In this document: positions 6,781 to 15,214 of the stretch, in pieces
Layout: each line of letters begins with the position of its first letter
How positions within the stretch are numbered: the stretch's first letter is position 1
DNA from: Lachnospiraceae bacterium
GTDB lineage: Bacteria > Bacillota > Clostridia > Lachnospirales > Lachnospiraceae
NCBI GenBank assembly: GCA_017480565.1
Contig: JAFVAL010000020.1
Span: 29,412-93,411, forward strand
Direction of reading: 5' to 3'
DNA: 64,000 nucleotides
Program-made: the position numbers and the translations under genes
Notes under the pieces: generated by a model
What the model saw: the letters and a program-made list of their open reading frames with translations, nothing else
The model's database searches: none
What the model was told of the DNA's origin: nothing

Positions 6781-8793
6781 TTACAGGAAGCTCGATCCTC
6801 CGGTCACAATCCAGCATGCCAGGATGCCTGCGATAAAGCCGCCGACATACACATTTCCGGTCTTGCGGTAGCAGAACGTGTCGATCAGCGAATATACCAC
6901 AATCTGCGGGAGCAGCAAGATCATCAAGGACATGAATGGTCCGCCAAATGTACTTCCAAAGAGCAAGTCCGCGCCAGGTCCGATGTTGGCGAAGAACGGG
7001 ATGTATTCGATCGCAACGATCAGCAGGATGCCTCCGGTCATCACCAGGCAGCTTCTCCACCAAGTTCCTAAGAAGCCCTTAAATCCAGGCTCATAGGTGG
7101 CTTTTGTACGCAGATTTGCAAATGCTTTCGAGTTCGCCACCAGGAAGTAAAGGACAAAGATCCACAGATACACAAAGAATTGTCCAATTCTCATGCCATT
7201 AAATGTCGCAAACATCGGCCAGATGATGCGCAGATCCAGCATAAAGAGCGCATCTACGATCGCGACGAAGCAGTAAACCAAAGCTGCCATGAGAATTGCG
7301 ACAAGGCCAGCCTTTCCAACGAGCTGCCAATCGATCCGATCCGGTTTTGTCTGGGAAGAAAGTCCTCTGTCGTACCAGGAGTCCACTTTTCCTTTCTTCT
7401 TTGCCTTCGCCATTCCGACCAGCATGATCGGCACGCTAAACAAAAGCACGAACAGATACCAGATCATCAGGCCACCGCCGATCGTCATCCGGAAAATGTT
7501 GTCGGGGAACGGCACAAGTGCGTGGCCAAGCTGTGTTGCAAATGGATAAAAGACACCTGCAATCAGGATGGCAGTCAAAGCAGAACCAAACCATTTCCCA
7601 CGCGGATAGATCCCGGCGCGGCTTGGAAGCGGCTGTTTTACATAAGCGAAGAACGGAATGTCAAGCAGAATCACCATAAACGCCAGCATCGCCATGAGCA
7701 CAAGCAACAATGCCGCAAGATTGAGCCATTCCTTGCCCATCGCGATTTGATCATTGGAAGCGAGACCACTCTTTACACCCAGTGCGTCCTCAAACCAATC
7801 GATCGCCGCCGCAAGGCCATTGGCGTCATGGGTGGTCAAACGATGGTTGGTGTAGAGCAGTTCAATGCGCCTTGCGGATCCGTCTGTGAAGCTTCCAAAT
7901 GTCGTATTCCACGCTGCTTTATCAGCCGTCGTTCCCAAAAACTCTGTCCGCAGATCTGACTTTAACAGGTCGTCGCTAACCGTGTTCTCATAATCGCGGA
8001 AATAGCTGAATTCATCGTACTTCGCCTGCAGCAAAAGCACGTTGTTAAAATAAATCTTGCTGTTATCGTAAACAGAATTGCGGAACAGTTCGCCACACTG
8101 GAGCACCGTCGCCTTCGGCGTGATGTCGTTGCCCGCCGCATCAGTAGCCCCCGCGTAAGCCGCAGAAACGGACCAGGACGCCCACGTACCCATCGAGTGA
8201 CCGCTCACGCCAAGACGTGTCGCGTCTACATTTGGCAGTGCCGCAAGCCATGCATATGCCTCGATACCGCCCTCGGCACTATTCTTGATGGAATTGCCTG
8301 CATCGTCTTTGGAATAGATGTCATTGAAGAAGCTTAAGTTCGAGAAGTTCATCATGATCTTATAACGAACTGTGCCGCCGATCTTCTTAAACGTCCCGTC
8401 GGCCTCGCTCTCCTCACCGAAATTCACCGATACTTTCTTGTTAACCCAGCCTCTTTCGATCAGGCCAGGCACCGTCTTGCCATGGCCAAATTCATCGATT
8501 GCGAGCACCACCATCCCACGTCTGGCAAGCTCGATTGCGTAAGCCGCGCAGGTCTCGTGATCGTTCTGATAGCCGTGCAGCAACAGTACACCAGGCGCAG
8601 GGTTTGCCTCAGTCGCTGTCACCGGTGTATAGAGTTTGTAGTTTAAGTCTCCGTCCGGTGATGCGATGATGCCTTCCGTCACATCAATTTTGCCGCTCGC
8701 TGTCTGAACCTGATTCGCTCCTACCATGCAGAGCATCGCTGCAATCAGAAGAACCACAAGCCAGACAGACGCTTTCTTCTGTCTCTTTGTCAT
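6781..8793 (-). CDS. Alpha/beta hydrolase fused to a polytopic membrane domain
   Basis: 670 residues. After an N-terminal signal anchor (about residues 9-28) comes an alpha/beta-hydrolase domain: LLLHGYQND (oxyanion region), VVLAIDEFGHG, the nucleophile elbow GVSGHSMGTWAS, an Asp-bearing strand LLLQAKYDEFSYF and a His in LYTNHRLTTHDANG. From about residue 350 there are roughly seven hydrophobic segments (for example LAALLLVLMAMLAFMVILL), so the hydrolase domain is probably extracytoplasmic. Start: the ATG at 8793 lies 8 nt after AGGGAGG; an ATG at 8799 is too close to it. Divergent from a FadR-like regulator whose predicted operator lies just downstream of this gene's promoter, so it is probably repressed by that regulator. 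The substrate may be an ester, lipid or acyl compound (inference). Confidence 0.85.
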   Translation of the reverse strand: MTKRQKKASVWLVVLLIAAMLCMVGANQVQTASGKIDVTEGIIASPDGDLNYKLYTPVTATEANPAPGVLLLHGYQNDHETCAAYAIELARRGMVVLAIDEFGHGKTVPGLIERGWVNKKVSVNFGEESEADGTFKKIGGTVRYKIMMNFSNLSFFNDIYSKDDAGNSIKNSAEGGIEAYAWLAALPNVDATRLGVSGHSMGTWASWSVSAAYAGATDAAGNDITPKATVLQCGELFRNSVYDNSKIYFNNVLLLQAKYDEFSYFRDYENTVSDDLLKSDLRTEFLGTTADKAAWNTTFGSFTDGSARRIELLYTNHRLTTHDANGLAAAIDWFEDALGVKSGLASNDQIAMGKEWLNLAALLLVLMAMLAFMVILLDIPFFAYVKQPLPSRAGIYPRGKWFGSALTAILIAGVFYPFATQLGHALVPFPDNIFRMTIGGGLMIWYLFVLLFSVPIMLVGMAKAKKKGKVDSWYDRGLSSQTKPDRIDWQLVGKAGLVAILMAALVYCFVAIVDALFMLDLRIIWPMFATFNGMRIGQFFVYLWIFVLYFLVANSKAFANLRTKATYEPGFKGFLGTWWRSCLVMTGGILLIVAIEYIPFFANIGPGADLLFGSTFGGPFMSLMILLLPQIVVYSLIDTFCYRKTGNVYVGGFIAGILACWIVTGGSSFL

Positions 8794-8840
8794 AGTCATT
8801 TCCTCCCTTTGGAAAATCTGTTGAATTGTATTACGTTCTA

Positions 8841-8855
8841 TCTGGTCAGACCAGA
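8841..8855. promoter_or_regulatory. FadR-like operator, hydrolase side
   Basis: Perfect 15-bp palindrome TCTGGTCAGACCAGA. Its core TGGTCAGACCA matches the FadR-subfamily GntR consensus TNGTNNNACNA and recurs on the other side of the divergent promoters. It lies about 13-27 bases beyond the hydrolase -10 box, within the initially transcribed region. Confidence 0.75.
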
Positions 8856-8867
8856 TTTGTTGTCTTT

Positions 8868-8896
8868 ACCATAACACGAGAGGCAAAGAAAGTCAA
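8868..8896 (-). promoter_or_regulatory. Promoter of the membrane hydrolase gene
   Basis: TTGACT (8891-8896), 17 nt spacer, TATGGT -10 (8868-8873). Back to back with the regulator promoter; the two -35 boxes are only 8 bases apart. Confidence 0.75.
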
Positions 8897-8904
8897 GAAT
8901 CTTC

Positions 8905-8933
8905 TTGCAAATGTACCCGTTTCGTTGTATACT
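8905..8933 (+). promoter_or_regulatory. Promoter of the GntR regulator gene
   Basis: TTGCAA (8905-8910), 17 nt spacer, TATACT -10 (8928-8933). Confidence 0.8.
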
Positions 8934-8951
8934 GAAGCAAGGGTCTGGTTC

Positions 8952-8962
8952 TGGTCAGACCA
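8952..8962. promoter_or_regulatory. FadR-like operator, regulator side
   Basis: TGGTCAGACCA, identical to the core of the palindrome at 8841-8855. It lies about 20 bases beyond the -10 box of the regulator promoter, suggesting autorepression. Confidence 0.7.
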
Positions 8963-8985
8963 CAAATCAGATGGAGTATGATGAT

Positions 8986-9729
8986 ATGGATTTTTCGGAG
9001 ATTGTCGCGCCGACCATCAAGGAACTATTTGTGCGGCGCATGGAAGATATGATTTTATCCGGGGAACTCCTCTGCGGCGACCAGCTGCCGAGTGAACGAG
9101 AACTTGCCGAACAGATGAAGATCAGTAAGACCGCCGTGCATTCCGGCATCACCGATATGGTACGGAAGGGCTTTTTAACTGTGGTGCCCCGCGTGGGCAT
9201 CTTTGTCGCAGACTATGCCCAGACCGGGACGCTTGAGACGCTCTCTTCGATCATGCAGCACAACGGTGGAAAGTTAGATGAGCGCAACGCGCATTCTGTG
9301 CTGGAGATCCGCTATGCGCTGGAATCAGTCGCTTTAAAGCACGTGATCGAAAGCCGTGACCCTGAAGTGCTCTCTCGCCTTGCCGCGCTCCGCGACGAAG
9401 CCATCGCTGCGCCGGAGCAGATCAAGCCGCCGATGCTCTACTCTGCCCTGGCCGAGATCTACTTTAAGTTTCACCATTACATTTGCGCGGCATCCGGCAA
9501 CACGATCGCCCCGATGATCATGAATGCCTTTCAGCCTGTCGCATTAAGCTTCTGGGCGAACTCTGCCCGCGCTTTAGGCATCACAGAAAGTGTGGGGCGT
9601 CTTAGTCGGCTTTATGACTATATTGAGGCGGGTGATCTTGAGAAAGCCATCTCCCACCTGGAATGGATCTCCACGACCTCCGATGAAATTGTCCGCGACC
9701 CCGCGCCGCAGAAAGGAGCGTCAGATTGA
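8986..9729 (+). CDS. GntR-family transcriptional regulator, FadR/FCD subfamily
   Basis: 247 residues. The N-terminal winged helix is clear (IKELFVRRMEDMILSGEL, then DQLPSERELAEQMKISKTAV, then the wing GFLTVVPRVGIFVAD). The C-terminal all-helical FCD effector domain is shown by LEIRYALESVALK and FHHYICAASGN, the latter typical of the metal/carboxylate-binding pocket. FCD regulators usually sense a carboxylic acid or acyl compound. The ATG at 8986 lies 9 nt after GGAG; upstream ATGs overlap the operator and the ribosome site. The gene overlaps the Dus gene by 4 bases and diverges from the membrane hydrolase. Both promoters carry the TGGTCAGACCA motif. Confidence 0.9.
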   Translation: MDFSEIVAPTIKELFVRRMEDMILSGELLCGDQLPSERELAEQMKISKTAVHSGITDMVRKGFLTVVPRVGIFVADYAQTGTLETLSSIMQHNGGKLDERNAHSVLEIRYALESVALKHVIESRDPEVLSRLAALRDEAIAAPEQIKPPMLYSALAEIYFKFHHYICAASGNTIAPMIMNAFQPVALSFWANSARALGITESVGRLSRLYDYIEAGDLEKAISHLEWISTTSDEIVRDPAPQKGASD

Positions 9730-10685
9730 GTGCGATTGATTCCATGACCCTGTCCATGGCACCGATGGAAGGCATCACGCGCTATCTCTTCCGCAATGCG
9801 CAGGCCGAGGTTTTCGGTGGCTTTGACAAGTATTACACGCCTTTTCTCTCACCAAACATGCATCATCATTTCCGGCACCGCGAGAGCGATGATATCGACC
9901 CGAAGAACAACGCAGGACTCACCGTCATCCCGCAGATCATGACCAACGTGCCAGAGGACTTTCTCTGGGCTGCTTGGGAATGTGCGCATCTGGGCTATCC
10001 CGAGGTCAATTTAAATCTCGGCTGCCCCGCTGCGACCGTTGCGAGAAAGACCAAAGGTTCCGGTTTTCTGACCGATCTGCCGCGCCTGGAACGGTTTCTC
10101 GACGCGATCTTTAGCGAGACGCCTGTGGATATCTCGATCAAAACCCGGCTTGGCTGGGCGGATCCCGCGGAATTTGATAAGGTCCTAAAGCTATACGAAC
10201 AGTTTCCGGTCAAGGAACTGATTGTACATGCCAGGGTTCGCGAGGAATTTTATGAAGGTGAGGCGCACCGAGACATTTATGAACATGCACTTTTAGAAAC
10301 TTCACTTCCACTCGCGTATAACGGAGACATTTTCACCAAAGAAGATGCCCTAACCTTTGCTGAAATGAATCCGCGCACCACGCAGCTGATGATCGGCCGG
10401 GGCATGCTTAGAAACCCTGCCATCGCCAGAGAAATTCGCGGCGGTTCCCCGATGACCAACGCAGAACTGCGCGAATTTTATCAGCGTGTTCACGACGGGT
10501 ATCTCGCGGTCATGGAAAATGAAACCCACGTCCTCTTTAAATGCAAAGAGCTCTGGACATACCTCATCACTCAGTTCCCTGAGGAGAAAAAGGCTGCCAA
10601 AGCTCTGAAAAAGGCAAATAAACTCGCTGCATTTGACGCAGTGGTCGAGGAGCTTCTTACTTCAGCTCCTCTGTCTCATAGATAA
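9726..10685 (+). CDS. tRNA-dihydrouridine synthase family protein
   Basis: 319 residues. It has the Dus TIM-barrel signatures: SMAPMEGITRYLFRN at the N-terminus, EVNLNLGCPAATVARKTKGS (catalytic Cys loop), ISIKTRLGW, ELIVHARVREEFYEG, LAYNGDIFTKEDA and LMIGRGMLRNPAI (FMN phosphate-binding). Dus enzymes reduce uridines in the tRNA D-loop using FMN and NAD(P)H. The start is TTG at 9726, 7 nt after AAAGGAG, overlapping the regulator stop codon, so the two are co-translated. The 3' end overlaps the convergent lipoprotein gene by 29 bases. Which uridine is modified cannot be told. Confidence 0.92.
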   Translation: MSAIDSMTLSMAPMEGITRYLFRNAQAEVFGGFDKYYTPFLSPNMHHHFRHRESDDIDPKNNAGLTVIPQIMTNVPEDFLWAAWECAHLGYPEVNLNLGCPAATVARKTKGSGFLTDLPRLERFLDAIFSETPVDISIKTRLGWADPAEFDKVLKLYEQFPVKELIVHARVREEFYEGEAHRDIYEHALLETSLPLAYNGDIFTKEDALTFAEMNPRTTQLMIGRGMLRNPAIAREIRGGSPMTNAELREFYQRVHDGYLAVMENETHVLFKCKELWTYLITQFPEEKKAAKALKKANKLAAFDAVVEELLTSAPLSHR

Positions 10686-12078
10686 AACGAACTTCTTCAC
10701 TCTCTACGCCGGGATAGCGATACTGCTGCCCGGCTTCTTTTACGGCCCGAAGCCTTGTAATCACTGTCTTCATGCCTGGGCCTGCCTTTTCGGTGAGTTC
10801 CTTCAGGCCGTCTTCGGTAAAGTCATTCACCGCATCCTCAAGCTCGGATGCCGCGGAAGTGAGCGAACTCAGTCCTTTCTTGACATCACTTCCGGAGGAC
10901 TTTAACTGCTTCGCACCAGAAGCCAGCTGTGCCAAACCGGAGGATAAGGAGGATACCCCTTCTGTGTAGCTGGAGATCCCGGAAGAAAGCTGTTTGCTTC
11001 CCTCAGAAAGCGAAGAACCGGCGGAAGATAACTGTGCGGCGATCTGTTTTGCCTGCGCAATCATTTGTGCCTGTGCCTGTGCCTGCGGATCTTCACTGTC
11101 CGCATCGACCGGTATCTGTGACAACAGCTCCGAAAGACTGTCGAGCCCGGAACTAAGGGACGAGGCACCGCTCGCGATCCCATCCGCACCATCTTTGAGT
11201 GCACTCCCGTTTTCTTCCAGGGTCTTCGCACCACTCGCCGCAGAACTGAGTCCGTCTGCGACCTTGCCGGCGCCGTCCACATAAGACGAGACACCGGATT
11301 TCACTTTCTTTGCGGCACTGGAGAATTCTCCGGCGCCGTCCTTTAATTCATCCGTCGCATCTTCCAGATCATCCAGCCCTTTGGCGAGATCTTCCATGTC
11401 TTTTAAGTCTTCCTCTTCTAACTCCGAAAGATCCAACACTTGTACCACGGTCGCGGTAAAGGAAAGAGTAAAGTCTGTGACATCTGCATCCACGGTAAAT
11501 GACTCCGCCAGATCCATCTCTTTTGTGGTCTCCCAATCGGCAAGCTTTAGGCTTTCTGAAAGGCCGGGATAGACCGTTCCGACCGCCATCTTCTCCTCTC
11601 CGATTGCATAGATTTCTCCGTTCTCGGTGGTGACGTTAGAAAACACTTCTTCGTCGAGTAAAAGCAAGGTCATGGCCATCAATGGCGCGCATACTCGGAC
11701 AGACTCTTCCCCGACTGTCGCTTCGTAGGAGGTCAGATTTTCATAGTCAAAGTGCATCGTCAGATGGCCGCTCCTGCCGGCCAGTTCTTCCGGAGAGATC
11801 GCTTCGCCATCCAGCGCATAACTCACCTTCAGTGCCAGTGGAAGGTCCTCTCCCTCCTCACGCACCGTGCCATCCATATTTGCATGCACATAGACGAGGT
11901 CGTCGTCCTCGATCTCCACGCTGGGTGCAGGTGCCTTTGTGGTTGTCTCTCTTTCTACTGTTGTAGACTCGTCTGTTTTTGCCTCTTCTTTCCCACATCC
12001 GACAAAACAGATCACAATAATCAAGGCTAGAACAGCGAGCCATCTCATCTGTTTTCTTTTCCACATTTCCTTGTTCAT
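10657..12078 (-). CDS. Lipoprotein with long heptad-like Ser/Gly/Ala repeats (YhgE/Pip-like)
   Basis: 473 residues. The signal peptide ends in a lipobox (VICFVGC). A Thr/Glu-rich linker leads to a beta-rich domain (about residues 45-235) and then to about 200 residues of repeated helix units such as LSSGISSYTEGVSSLSSGL and LKDGADGIASGASSLSSGL. These repeats resemble the region of YhgE/Pip and MMPL-associated proteins that form long extracellular helices. It starts 4 bases after the permease stop (ATG 12078, GGAG 7 nt upstream), so it is the third gene of the ABC operon. It may act as an extracellular arm or adaptor of the exporter (inference). Confidence 0.8.
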   Translation of the reverse strand: MNKEMWKRKQMRWLAVLALIIVICFVGCGKEEAKTDESTTVERETTTKAPAPSVEIEDDDLVYVHANMDGTVREEGEDLPLALKVSYALDGEAISPEELAGRSGHLTMHFDYENLTSYEATVGEESVRVCAPLMAMTLLLLDEEVFSNVTTENGEIYAIGEEKMAVGTVYPGLSESLKLADWETTKEMDLAESFTVDADVTDFTLSFTATVVQVLDLSELEEEDLKDMEDLAKGLDDLEDATDELKDGAGEFSSAAKKVKSGVSSYVDGAGKVADGLSSAASGAKTLEENGSALKDGADGIASGASSLSSGLDSLSELLSQIPVDADSEDPQAQAQAQMIAQAKQIAAQLSSAGSSLSEGSKQLSSGISSYTEGVSSLSSGLAQLASGAKQLKSSGSDVKKGLSSLTSAASELEDAVNDFTEDGLKELTEKAGPGMKTVITRLRAVKEAGQQYRYPGVESEEVRFIYETEELK

Positions 12079-12082
12079 CGCT

Positions 12083-14413
12083 CTACTCCACATTCTTCAA
12101 AGCCAGATCCATCGGAATCTTCTTGATGCGCCGCATCTCGATCAGCGCGACCAAGGCGTACGACAAAAGTCCCATGACAAATGCTTCCACGTACAGCCAG
12201 TTCGGGATCGTAAGCGGCAGCCATCCGCTGATCATCTCCAGCATCATCACATAAAACAGTTCCATCAAAACCACCTTCACGAGCGGAATGCTCACCAGCA
12301 GAGAAATCACGACCATGATCGAGGTCGAATGCAGATACAGTCCGCGGATTTCACCGCCCCGGTAGCCCAAAATCTTGGTCATTGAAATCGACTGTGCATT
12401 CTTTTCAATGATGATCTTTGAGAGCAGATACATCAGGATCAGAAAAATGATCACGGCAAACACATTAACCATATCCATCATGCTGCCCATCGAGTGCTGC
12501 AGCTGTCTGGTGACCTTCGTCATCGCATTTAAATCCACAACCGTGGACAGATAATCCTCGCTGATATCGGTGATTGGAGAATTCGAAAAGTATCCGCAGA
12601 AGAAGTCCTTCTCCTGATCAAAGATCTCATTGAGCTTCTCTCTGCTCATGAAAAATGCAACCGATCCTTCATATTCGCTCACACCGTCGATCGTGAAGGT
12701 ATAGGTTGTATCTTCATAGGCCTCCTTCATGGTAAAGGTATCGCCCGCGCCGATCCGGTATTTATCCGCCATTAATTTGGAGATCAAGATCTTTCCGTCA
12801 GACAGATCGTCCTTCACATACTGACTGCCCGGCTCGATCCCGTAGAGCGTGATGCTCTCTTCTCTCGCCACATCGCCGAGCGTTTTTAACGTCCAGGCAG
12901 AAAACTTCTCTGCGTCCGGATTGTCCGTCTCCACCTCGTGCATAAACATCGCTGCCTGCACAAGGCTCTCCAACTTTTTATTCTCATCCGTCGCGGAAAT
13001 GGGTGCATTTAACAGATACTGATAATCAGAAATCATCGTATCCTGAATCCGGTCTTGATAATTATTTAAAAGCACCGGAAGCCCCAGGCCGAAAAGCAAA
13101 AGCACATCTGCAAATAGGATTCCGATCCAGAGCACCAGATAATTGGGTACATTTTGCAAAATGACCCGCAGCCGGAACCTTGCAAAAAAAGGCAGCTTTC
13201 CAGAAAGAGGAATCGCTTTTTTCTTTTTCTTGCGGCTTAAATCTTTTCGCAGAAAACGAATCGGTGAAAGCCGCAGTGCGCGGTTTAACAAAAAGTAATT
13301 GATGATCACCGTGATGACCAGAGGGATCACTGTCGTCTGCACAAAGGCAGACACACTCCACACCGTCTCATAAGTGGGCAGACTGTAGCTGTTATAATAC
13401 ATAAAAACACAAACGTCTTTCAGCCACGTATAGCCGAGGACATTTCCCACAATGGCCGCTGCGAGCGTCACAATCGTGGGCATCGCCATATAGTGTCTGA
13501 CCAGTTCTGCCTTCGTATAGCCGGACGCGCGTAGCGTACCGATCACCGTTGCCTCCTGCGCGATTGTATTGCTTGTCGTGATCGCAAAGACAAAGGCAAT
13601 GATGATGATAATGATGTAGAGCAGCACGATCATCATGATCCGGTCACTTCCCAGATCGTCGCCCGTGAAATGAATCGCCTGGTTGATGTAGCCCGGAACG
13701 AACCGTTCAAGCTTCGTGATCTTTGCCATCTGCTTCATCAGTTCCTCGGATACCACCTTTTCCGTCGCAGCGTCTACAGGCTTCTCGTCATACTTCCAGG
13801 CATAGTTATAAGACATGCCTCGAACCGGATACTGATCGTATGCCTCTTTCGCGACCACCGCAACACCGAACGTCAGCGCATCAAACATGGTATCGTTGTT
13901 GCTCTCAAACATCGTGCTGTAATCCGAAAGCGCGACCAGTCCCGAGATCGTATACACCTTTCCGGTGCCATCTACCGTGATCGTATCCCCCACGGTCAGA
14001 TGATTGTTGTCCGCAAACATGCGGTCGACCGCGATCTCATTTTCCCCGACCGGGAGAGCTCCCTGCATCAGACAAACGAGGTTTACTTCATCTCGGATCT
14101 TAAAAATGCGCAGTCTGCTGCCGGTGGTTAACCTCTGTTCAAAATAAAACTGATCGTAGAGCTTGATGCCAAGCGCTTCGATCTCGTTCCTCTGCTCATC
14201 GTCAAGACGTTTCTTCGAGGAAAAATTTCCATCTTCAATGTTGTACTTCTCAAAGCTTTCATCGTACGCCTTGATCATGCTCTCCCCTGCCACCAGAAAT
14301 CCGGAGATGAAGCCGATCGAAAGCACGAGGAGAAGAAAGATCACCAGATACTTACCGAATTCGGTCTTCAAATCCCGCGGCAGGCGTTTTCTCAGCGGGT
14401 TCCTCATTACCAT
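12083..14413 (-). CDS. ABC transporter permease, FtsX/MacB-like
   Basis: 776 residues. An N-terminal transmembrane helix (YLVIFLLLVLSIGFISGFLV), a large extracytoplasmic domain, then three membrane segments beginning IMMIVLLYIIIIIIAFVFAI; the arrangement is repeated in the C-terminal half (VNVFAVIIFLILMYLLSKIII and following). The GTLRASGYTKAEL and KILGYRGGEIRGLYL loops are the cytoplasmic coupling motifs of FtsX-type permeases. These proteins work with a LolD/MacB-like ATPase to move lipoproteins, peptides or lipids by a mechanotransmission cycle. The start ATG (14413) lies inside the last codons of the ATPase gene, with its GGAGG site there too, so the two are coupled. Confidence 0.92.
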   Translation of the reverse strand: MVMRNPLRKRLPRDLKTEFGKYLVIFLLLVLSIGFISGFLVAGESMIKAYDESFEKYNIEDGNFSSKKRLDDEQRNEIEALGIKLYDQFYFEQRLTTGSRLRIFKIRDEVNLVCLMQGALPVGENEIAVDRMFADNNHLTVGDTITVDGTGKVYTISGLVALSDYSTMFESNNDTMFDALTFGVAVVAKEAYDQYPVRGMSYNYAWKYDEKPVDAATEKVVSEELMKQMAKITKLERFVPGYINQAIHFTGDDLGSDRIMMIVLLYIIIIIIAFVFAITTSNTIAQEATVIGTLRASGYTKAELVRHYMAMPTIVTLAAAIVGNVLGYTWLKDVCVFMYYNSYSLPTYETVWSVSAFVQTTVIPLVITVIINYFLLNRALRLSPIRFLRKDLSRKKKKKAIPLSGKLPFFARFRLRVILQNVPNYLVLWIGILFADVLLLFGLGLPVLLNNYQDRIQDTMISDYQYLLNAPISATDENKKLESLVQAAMFMHEVETDNPDAEKFSAWTLKTLGDVAREESITLYGIEPGSQYVKDDLSDGKILISKLMADKYRIGAGDTFTMKEAYEDTTYTFTIDGVSEYEGSVAFFMSREKLNEIFDQEKDFFCGYFSNSPITDISEDYLSTVVDLNAMTKVTRQLQHSMGSMMDMVNVFAVIIFLILMYLLSKIIIEKNAQSISMTKILGYRGGEIRGLYLHSTSIMVVISLLVSIPLVKVVLMELFYVMMLEMISGWLPLTIPNWLYVEAFVMGLLSYALVALIEMRRIKKIPMDLALKNVE

Positions 14414-15105
14414 TCCAGTTCCTCCGCTGTGATCTTTGTGGTATTGACGATGTTCTTTCGCACCTTGCCGTCACGCAGGGTCACGACGCGATCCGCCATG
14501 CCCGCAATTTGCTCATTGTGCGTCACCATGATCACGGTATTCCCGTACTTTTGATTGATCGTCTCGATCAGATGCAAGATCTCCTTGGAGGTTGCGTAAT
14601 CGAGTGCGCCCGTCGGCTCATCGCAGAGCAGCAGGTCCGGATTCTTCACAATCGCACGTCCGATCGCGGTGCGCTGCTGCTGTCCGCCGGAGAGCTGGTT
14701 GGGCAGCTTACCGGCCTGATCCGAAAGCCCCAGTGTCTCCAAAAGTTCATCGACATCGAGCGGATGATCGCTCAAATAAGCGCCGACTTCGATGTTCTCT
14801 CTGACGGTCAGATTGGGGATCAGGTTATACATCTGGAAAATGAATCCGAGGTGCTTTCTGCGGTAGTTGGAAAGCGCTTTTTCTTTCATCTGGGACATGT
14901 TCTCCCCACCGACGATCAGCTCTCCCGCGTCGGCAGCGTCAATCCCGCCGATGATGTTTAAAAGCGTGGATTTGCCCGATCCGGAAGGGCCTAACATCAC
15001 GCAGAATTCTCCCTTCCCCACAGAGAGATCGACGCCCCGCAGCACCTCCACCCGGTTCTCCCCTTCTCCAAACGCTTTCTTTACTTGCTTTAACTCCAAA
15101 AACAT
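14407..15105 (-). CDS. ABC transporter ATP-binding protein, LolD/MacB type
   Basis: 232 residues. Walker [18 protein letters not shown]-loop [14 protein letters not shown], signature [15 protein letters not shown], Walker [14 protein letters not shown] and switch His in [11 protein letters not shown] are all intact. The EPTGALD form of Walker B and the QMYNLIP loop place it with ATPases of FtsX-domain exporters. The ATG at 15105 lies 6 nt after GGAG; an earlier ATG (15117) overlaps that site. First gene of the operon with the permease and the repeat lipoprotein. A perfect inverted repeat lies 38 bases upstream. Confidence 0.95.
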   Translation of the reverse strand: MFLELKQVKKAFGEGENRVEVLRGVDLSVGKGEFCVMLGPSGSGKSTLLNIIGGIDAADAGELIVGGENMSQMKEKALSNYRRKHLGFIFQMYNLIPNLTVRENIEVGAYLSDHPLDVDELLETLGLSDQAGKLPNQLSGGQQQRTAIGRAIVKNPDLLLCDEPTGALDYATSKEILHLIETINQKYGNTVIMVTHNEQIAGMADRVVTLRDGKVRKNIVNTTKITAEELEW

Positions 15106-15142
15106 ATATGACTCCATCTATGAAAATGAAACTATATCAAAT

Positions 15143-15158
15143 TAGTTACGACTAACTA
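15143..15158. promoter_or_regulatory. Inverted repeat upstream of the ABC operon
   Basis: TAGTTA-CGAC-TAACTA is a perfect 6-bp inverted repeat typical in size and base make-up of TetR or MarR operators. A TATAGT box (15132-15137) lies between it and the ATPase gene, with no good -35 at 17 nt, so the operon may be regulated here. No regulator gene lies next to it. Confidence 0.5.
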
Positions 15159-15165
15159 TTATGCA

Positions 15166-15198
15166 TCAAAGAAGGCCAAAGTGCAAGACCTTGGCCTG
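15166..15198 (-). terminator. Terminator after the DUF975 gene
   Basis: On the minus strand AGGCCAA and TTTGGCCT arms (15191-15198 and 15171-15178) form a stem followed by TCTTTG. It lies between the DUF975 stop (15215) and the ABC operon. Confidence 0.6.
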
Positions 15199-15214
15199 AA
15201 AAAACTCGCAGTAT

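Noticed and set aside
6530-6871. A 113-codon plus-strand frame across the hairpin array
   Set aside because: No ribosome site at its start, it runs into the antisense of the hydrolase gene, and its repetitiveness is explained by the 63-bp period.
7180-7959. A 259-codon plus-strand frame opposite the hydrolase gene
   Set aside because: Low-complexity composition, no ribosome site, and it is fully antisense to a gene with clear motifs.
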